Part shown: positions 58,992 to 63,363 of the stretch, piece after piece | How the letters are laid out: every line of letters starts with the position of its first letter | How positions within the stretch are numbered: position 1 is the first letter of the stretch | NCBI GenBank assembly: GCA_964522665.1 | Contig: CAZFVY010000028.1 | Span: 1 to 63,363, forward strand | DNA: 63,363 nt | Origin: CAZFVY01 sp964522665 | GTDB lineage: Bacteria > Verrucomicrobiota > Verrucomicrobiia > Limisphaerales > CAZFVY01 | Direction of reading: 5' to 3' | Program-made: the position numbers and the translations under genes | The notes under the pieces: model-generated | What the model saw: only the letters and a program-made list of their open reading frames with translations | Told to the model about the DNA's origin: nothing | Database searches by the model: none

Positions 58992-60365
58992 GTGAATGCT
59001 GAGGGACAGTTTGAAAGCTCGGCGCCAGTGGGCCGACGAGGTCGCTGGCGCCGCGGCTGGATTGGTTGGGGAATTGGCGCGGGGTTGGTCGGGCTGCTGG
59101 CTTGGGCCTGCGAGCGCGTGATGCCGCAGACGGCCCGATTGCCGGATGGTTCGGAAATGGTGTTGCAAGGCGCGACCTACGGCGCCGGAACGGAACATCG
59201 CTACCTCGTCGGACGTCCCTGGCAGAAGCTGCTCTTTCGCCTGCTGCCGGCGAGATACAAGCGCCGCTCCGGCAGTCGGCCGGTTTTCTACGTTTCCAAC
59301 GACGCCGAAAAGCGGCTGATCCTTTGGACGCTCCGCGGCCGGGTTCCGGCGACGCTTCGTTGGGAGGCGCGCGCGGTGACGGTCGATGACGACGGGAACG
59401 AATTTGAGCCGGAACCGACTCGTTTTGCGTTGCAACCGGAGCCGCTGGAATTGGCGGAGGCGTGGTCGTTTCAGACGTTTCCCCGGCGAGGACGATCGTT
59501 CAAACTCCGCATCTACTGTCGCGCGTCGCGGGGCCCGTGGCTCAAGTCGGCGGAGTTTCGGGTCGAAAACCCGGTCCGCCGAGCGTATCCGATTTGGGAG
59601 CCGGAAGCGTTGCCCTTGTCCCGCCGCGCGGGTGGCATCGAGTTGACCATTACGAACGTCCTGACGGGGGTAACGGAACAAGGAACGCAAATCCGAGTCG
59701 CGGAGGCGGGCGAAGGACTTTCGACGTTTATCGCGGGCCGGTTGAAAGGGGCCGGGGAATCGACGGTGGGTTGGGAGGTCCGGGCGGTGGCCCTATCTGA
59801 CGCTACCGGAAACAGGTGGAAGCCGCAGAACCAGATTTTCGACCGACAAGGTGACGAGGTGGCGCTGAAGATCAATGGCGGCCTGTCGCCAAGCGAGCGC
59901 GCCTGGAAGTTTGAGGTCGAGCTGGCGCGGACCGCGGCGGCGAATTTCACCCCCGCTGAGCTTTGGCGGGTCGGTGGTGTCGCGGCGCCCGCGGCGGGGC
60001 AGTTTGTCCTGACGCCGGAGACGACCGTTCGCGACGGCGTCAAATACCAATTTGTCGGGCTTTCCCGCGAGTTGGCCATCATTCCCGACGCGTTGCAAAT
60101 CGCGCCGACCCCATACTATGTGATTCGGGCGACGCCTAAACTACCGTTGGGAATGGAGATCACCCTGGTCGAAGCGCGGGGTAGTCACGGGGAGTCGGTC
60201 CGAGTCGAGTCGTCTTCGACGGCGGAATCGGCGGACGCGACCGAGGTGTGCGCGCGCCTGAAGCCGCTGCCGGCCGACGGAAGAATTGATTTTACGTTCG
60301 CGATCCAGCGGACCCGAAGCGTTGAATTCCTGGCGAAGCCGAAGCGCGCCGGCGTAAAGCCGTGA
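58992..60365 (+). CDS. Membrane-anchored protein, unknown function
   Basis: A 457-residue protein with a basic N-terminus, one transmembrane helix (about 22-42, WIGWGIGAGLVGLLAWACE) and a long extracytoplasmic region that appears to contain repeated beta-sandwich-like segments (for example FVLTPETTVRDGVKYQFVGL). I recognise no family. It starts with GTG at 58992, about 210 bp after smc, and precedes the coiled-coil protein gene by about 110 bp that contains a promoter candidate. A link to chromosome segregation is not supported beyond position. Confidence 0.75.
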   Translation: MNAEGQFESSAPVGRRGRWRRGWIGWGIGAGLVGLLAWACERVMPQTARLPDGSEMVLQGATYGAGTEHRYLVGRPWQKLLFRLLPARYKRRSGSRPVFYVSNDAEKRLILWTLRGRVPATLRWEARAVTVDDDGNEFEPEPTRFALQPEPLELAEAWSFQTFPRRGRSFKLRIYCRASRGPWLKSAEFRVENPVRRAYPIWEPEALPLSRRAGGIELTITNVLTGVTEQGTQIRVAEAGEGLSTFIAGRLKGAGESTVGWEVRAVALSDATGNRWKPQNQIFDRQGDEVALKINGGLSPSERAWKFEVELARTAAANFTPAELWRVGGVAAPAAGQFVLTPETTVRDGVKYQFVGLSRELAIIPDALQIAPTPYYVIRATPKLPLGMEITLVEARGSHGESVRVESSSTAESADATEVCARLKPLPADGRIDFTFAIQRTRSVEFLAKPKRAGVKP

Positions 60366-60416
60366 GGAATGGCGTCGAAGCGACGGGATAAACTTTGGAT
60401 TGAGCGCAAAGCGCCA

Positions 60417-60444
60417 TTGACACTGGCAAGGAAACTGCTAACTT
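60417..60444 (+). promoter_or_regulatory. Candidate promoter for coiled-coil gene
   Basis: Perfect -35 TTGACA (60417-60422), 16-base spacer, -10 TAACTT (60439-60444). The predicted start lies about 28 bases before the ATG at 60478, a plausible leader length. Confidence 0.45.
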
Positions 60445-60477
60445 TTCACACAGCAATTAACCTAACACTTTAAGACA

Positions 60478-61224
60478 ATGTTACGAATTTTTCTGGGCAT
60501 CGCAATTCTGGCAGGGGCGGGGGCATTAGGGTTGACGATGAAGGTGGATAAGAAGATCAAGGACATCACCACCGAACGCAATCAGTTTGAGACGGACAAG
60601 AATACCGCTCAAGCCGGCGAGTCGAAAGCCAAAGCGGACGCCAAGAAGGCGCGCGACGCGAAGGACGCCGCCGAAAAGGTCGCCAAGGGTCTCGCTGAAG
60701 AGAAGACTCAATTGGAGGCCCGGGTCGAGCAACAGGAGAAGCGCGCGAACGGATTGGACACCCAGCTCAGCCAGGCGAAACAAGAGCAGTTGGCCGCGCA
60801 GCAGGAACTTTCGGCTTGGAAGGCGTCCGGCATTACGGTGGACAAGATCACTACACTGGTGGCGGACTTGAAAAAAGCCAATGAAACGATTGGCGTGGAT
60901 GTCGAAGAGAAAAAGGTTTTGCTCCGCAACAATAATAAGCTGAAGAATGAGCTCGCCCGTTATACCGGCGAGAATGATAAAGTGGAGTTGCCGGCCGGCT
61001 TGAAGGGCAAAGTTCTGGCCGTCGATCCGAAGTATGACTTTGTGGTGCTCGATATCGGTTCGAAGCAAGGCGTGCTGGAACGCGGCGAACTGCTCGTAAA
61101 CCGGGGGGGCAAATTGGTCGCCAAAGTGAGGATTCTGAGCGTGCAATCGGATCGCTCGATCGCGAATGTGCTGCAAGAGTATCGCCAAACCGACGTCTTG
61201 GAAGGCGATCAAGTTTTTTATTGA
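60478..61224 (+). CDS. Coiled-coil envelope protein with MreC-like C-terminus
   Basis: A 248-residue protein with a short N-terminal membrane segment (about 3-20), a long Lys/Glu/Ala-rich coiled coil (about 24-165), and a C-terminal beta-rich domain (about 170-248: KVLAVDPKYDFVVLDIGSKQGV, ERGELLVNRGGKLVAKVRILSVQ) that resembles the beta-domains of MreC. It may be an envelope scaffold protein. It is preceded by a candidate promoter and followed after 18 bp by a very small lipoprotein gene, so the two are likely co-transcribed. Confidence 0.75.
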   Translation: MLRIFLGIAILAGAGALGLTMKVDKKIKDITTERNQFETDKNTAQAGESKAKADAKKARDAKDAAEKVAKGLAEEKTQLEARVEQQEKRANGLDTQLSQAKQEQLAAQQELSAWKASGITVDKITTLVADLKKANETIGVDVEEKKVLLRNNNKLKNELARYTGENDKVELPAGLKGKVLAVDPKYDFVVLDIGSKQGVLERGELLVNRGGKLVAKVRILSVQSDRSIANVLQEYRQTDVLEGDQVFY

Positions 61225-61242
61225 ACCGAAGAGGCTAACGTC

Positions 61243-61416
61243 ATGAAGCGGGCTGAGATTCGTGCTTGGGGATTGTCCTGCTTGTTCTTGTTGGTCGCGG
61301 CTTTTGTGTTGACTGGGTGCGCCTCGGGTGACCCGGACAATATGTCTTCGCAACCGTGGAATACGCCGAAGAGTTGGGAAAACGGTTTGCCGCCTTCGTT
61401 CATGGAGGGTCGTTGA
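61243..61416 (+). CDS. 57-residue lipoprotein
   Basis: A short gene of 58 codons including the stop. The product begins MKRAEIRAWGLSCLFLLVA and has a lipobox VLTGC, giving a mature peptide of about 32 residues with the pattern SSQPWNTPKSWENGLPPSF. Such short Trp/Pro-containing lipoproteins seem recurrent in Verrucomicrobiota, which is recollection only. It starts 18 bp after the coiled-coil gene stop and is probably co-transcribed with it. Confidence 0.7.
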   Translation: MKRAEIRAWGLSCLFLLVAAFVLTGCASGDPDNMSSQPWNTPKSWENGLPPSFMEGR

Positions 61417-61720
61417 GACGGAATTGATTCGCGGTACCGGATCGACTCATTCCCCCGGATCCGCCGGTTGGTTGTCTGCTTGCCTGACGGCAGCGTCTCG
61501 CTTTCCCTAGGAGCCTTCGGTTTAGTTTGACGTTGGGAGGCGCTTCCTCTTCCCGATCCTTTGGCGACGGCCAGGGTCGATTGCGTTCAGCTCCCTGGAA
61601 AGCGACCCGGCCGCGCGGCGAATTCGATTAGGCGTGTTCACGCAGCCGTGAAAAGAATATAGGCAATCCTTATCGGACGCTTGCAAAGAGAGGGCCGCAT
61701 TATTACGTTCACGTAGTTAT
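61417..61720. other. Intergenic region before trxB
   Basis: About 300 bp without a recognisable gene. A palindromic ACGTTCACGT lies just upstream of the trxB ATG but cannot be assigned a function. Confidence 0.35.
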
Positions 61721-62650
61721 ATGGAAAAAGTTGTGATTATTGGGACCGGCTGCGCGGGGTTGACGGCGGCGCTTTACACGGCGCGTGCCCGGCTGGAGCC
61801 GCTGGTGATCACCGGGAGCATGCCCGGCGGGCTGCTAACCACGACCAGCATCGTCGAGAATTTTCCCGGCTTTCCCGAGGGGATCGATGGCTACGAATTG
61901 ATGACGCGGATGCAAAAGCAGGCCGAGAAGTTTGGCGCCCGGATCAAATTCGGTGAGGTGGAAATGGTCGATCTGAGCAAACGTCCCTCGGTTTTGACCG
62001 TGGATGGGGAACCGCTGGAGGCGCAAACGATTATCATCGCGAGTGGAGCGGGGCATCGACATATCGGATTGGAGAGCGAGGCATTGCTCGAAAAGAAGGG
62101 CGTAACTTATTGCGCCACGTGCGACGGCGCGTTGCCCGCCTTCCGGAATCAGCCTTTGGTCGTCGTTGGCGGCGGGGATTCGGCCTGTGAGGAGGCCAAT
62201 TTTTTGACGCGGTTCGGCTCAGTCGTTTATCTGGTGCATCGGCGGGACAGCCTGCGAGCCTCGAAAATCATGGCCGAACGGACGTTGGCGAACCCGAAGA
62301 TCAAGCCGATTTGGAACTCGGTGGTGACGGAAATCCTCGATTGCAAACTTGATAAGGTGACAGGGGTGAGGTTGCAGAACGTGGCCACGGGCGCCGCGAG
62401 CCAATTGGACTGCGCCGGGGTCTTCGTGGCGATCGGGCATGTTCCTAATACGCAGATATTTAAGGGCCAAATCGAGATGGACGATAACGGCTATGTGATT
62501 CCCAAACGGGGGACGCAGACCAGCGCGGTCGGGGTCTTCGTGGCGGGGGATTGCTCAGATCACGTCTATCGGCAGGCGATCACGGCGGCGGGGATGGGGT
62601 GCGCGGCGGCGATTGACGCGGAACGATACCTGGCCGAATTGAGCCAATAA
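61721..62650 (+). CDS. trxB: Thioredoxin reductase
   Basis: TrxB reduces thioredoxin with NADPH through FAD and a redox disulfide. The 309-residue protein has the FAD motif IGTGCAGLTAALYTARA (with Cys where Pro is usual), GGLLTTTSIVENFPGFPEGIDG, the CATC redox centre (Cys131 and Cys134), the NADPH motif VVGGGDSACEEA with the HRRDSLRAS loop, and the C-terminal GVFVAGDCSDHVYRQAITAAGMG. hisB follows after 17 bp. Confidence 0.95.
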   Translation: MEKVVIIGTGCAGLTAALYTARARLEPLVITGSMPGGLLTTTSIVENFPGFPEGIDGYELMTRMQKQAEKFGARIKFGEVEMVDLSKRPSVLTVDGEPLEAQTIIIASGAGHRHIGLESEALLEKKGVTYCATCDGALPAFRNQPLVVVGGGDSACEEANFLTRFGSVVYLVHRRDSLRASKIMAERTLANPKIKPIWNSVVTEILDCKLDKVTGVRLQNVATGAASQLDCAGVFVAIGHVPNTQIFKGQIEMDDNGYVIPKRGTQTSAVGVFVAGDCSDHVYRQAITAAGMGCAAAIDAERYLAELSQ

Positions 62651-62667
62651 TTCGTTAGTGACTAAAA

Positions 62668-63330
62668 ATGAAGAGCCGCATTGCCAAGATTCGCCGTAAT
62701 ACCAAGGAGACGCGGATCGGGCTGGATTTGAAGCTTGATGGGTCCGGAAAATCGTCGATTCGGACGGGAATCGCGTTTTTCGACCACATGCTGACGCTGT
62801 TCGCCAAGCACGCGACGGTTGACTTGCGGTTGCGGTGCGACGGTGACCTGGCGGTTGACGCACATCATACGGTGGAGGACTGTGGTTTGGCGCTTGGGCA
62901 GGCGTTCAGTCAGGCCTTGGGAGATAAGCGCGGGATTCGCCGCTACGGGGCCGGGTTTGACCCGCGCAACCCGTTGACCGGCGAGGCGTTTGTCCCGATG
63001 GACGAATGCCTGGCCCGCTCCGTTGTGGATTTCAGCGGGCGTCCCTACTTGGTTTGGCGCGGAATGGGCAAACTGGGGCAAAAAATGGTATCCGAAGCCG
63101 AGCGAAAGCAGGATATGTCTTCGATTTTTCGATTTGGATTGGCGCGTGAGTTTTTTCAAGGATTTGCCAATGAGGCGCGTTGCACGCTCCATTTGGAACT
63201 GCTTTACGGTGAGGAACCACATCATGTGGTTGAAGCGCTTTTCAAGGCCTTCGCGAGATCGGTTGACTTTGCCTGCCAACGAGATGCGCGAATTCCGGGA
63301 TTGATCCCGAGCACGAAAGGGAAGCTTTAG
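62668..63330 (+). CDS. hisB: Imidazoleglycerol-phosphate dehydratase
   Basis: HisB dehydrates imidazoleglycerol-phosphate in histidine biosynthesis. The 220-residue monofunctional protein has TGIAFFDHMLTLFAKH, DAHHTVEDCGLALGQA, and the second metal motif HHVVEALFKAFARS. Between GIRRYG and VPMDECLA there is an insertion of about 9 residues (FDPRNPLTG) compared with the usual GIxRFGxAxVPMDE. The ATG is at 62668. It directly follows trxB. Other his genes are not seen before the window ends. Confidence 0.95.
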   Translation: MKSRIAKIRRNTKETRIGLDLKLDGSGKSSIRTGIAFFDHMLTLFAKHATVDLRLRCDGDLAVDAHHTVEDCGLALGQAFSQALGDKRGIRRYGAGFDPRNPLTGEAFVPMDECLARSVVDFSGRPYLVWRGMGKLGQKMVSEAERKQDMSSIFRFGLAREFFQGFANEARCTLHLELLYGEEPHHVVEALFKAFARSVDFACQRDARIPGLIPSTKGKL

Positions 63331-63363
63331 AATGATCCCTCCATTGCCCCAAACTGGCGCGCG

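Noticed and set aside
63332..63363. Possible start of another gene after hisB at the window end
   Set aside because: An ATG is present, but only about 10 codons are visible and no family can be recognised.

Overview
This is a gene-dense, high-GC bacterial chromosome segment. The gene content points to Verrucomicrobiota, most likely a Pedosphaera/Limisphaerales-type lineage. This is an inference from gene families: a periplasmic-propeller histidine kinase, an adjacent DUF1549/DUF1553 and DUF1501 pair, DUF1080, a DUF6600-type exported protein, an ADOP-type ABC permease, many verrucomicrobial/planctomycetal exported hydrolases, and a dispersed intergenic repeat of a kind I associate with these genomes. 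No rRNA or tRNA gene, CRISPR array, prophage or insertion sequence was recognised.

Layout. 0.3-4.8 kb: a NarL-type response regulator and a propeller-type sensor kinase, separated by a repeat-bearing spacer. 4.9-8.0 kb: ispD, ctpA and tsaD. 8.1-15.5 kb: an aspartate/aromatic-type aminotransferase, a MacA/MacB-like adaptor and ATPase with an ADOP permease, and a CTP-synthase-C-terminus-related protein. 15.6-20.4 kb (minus strand): an orphan DUF433 antitoxin-like gene and a purA-uppS-cdsA-dxr run, with a promoter and an intrinsic-terminator hairpin directly upstream of purA. 20.5-27.5 kb: accessory catabolic genes (a large secreted hydrolase, an esterase/SMP-30 fusion, DUF1080, a Tat-exported sugar-phosphate-isomerase-like protein) and a VapBC-type pair. 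27.7-29.4 kb: panB-moaC-mogA. 29.5-35.1 kb: a VTC-domain protein, then a tightly coupled five-gene unit (PH-like protein, two tandem secreted paralogues, alpha-oxoamine synthase, CrtI/PYROXD2-type oxidoreductase) and a lipoprotein. 35.2-37.8 kb (minus): ruvB and a carB that encodes only the N-terminal half of the enzyme. 38.2-42.5 kb: a DUF6600-type protein, a response regulator with a degenerate HD-GYP domain, a single-domain receiver and an atypical adenylate kinase. 42.5-49.5 kb (minus): recO, DUF502, ybeY, phoH, HIT, and a coupled hybrid kinase/response regulator pair. 49.8-53.8 kb: DUF1549/1553 and DUF1501. 53.9-54.2 kb: hicB with a hicA remnant. 54.8-63.3 kb: smc with a large hinge insertion, two poorly characterised envelope proteins, a 57-residue lipoprotein, trxB and hisB.

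How the genes relate. IspD and Dxr supply isoprenoid precursors and UppS makes undecaprenyl diphosphate, while CdsA makes CDP-diacylglycerol, so the minus-strand block is an envelope-lipid operon preceded by purA. PhoH and YbeY form a translationally coupled RNA-metabolism unit. Several neighbouring pairs share ATGA or GTGA stop/start overlaps, indicating polycistronic expression. The most promising uncharacterised unit is the five-gene cluster at 30.4-34.6 kb. Other notable anomalies are the split carB, the SMC hinge insertion, the HD-GYP domain without metal ligands, the hicA remnant, and a promoter-terminator arrangement in the purA leader.
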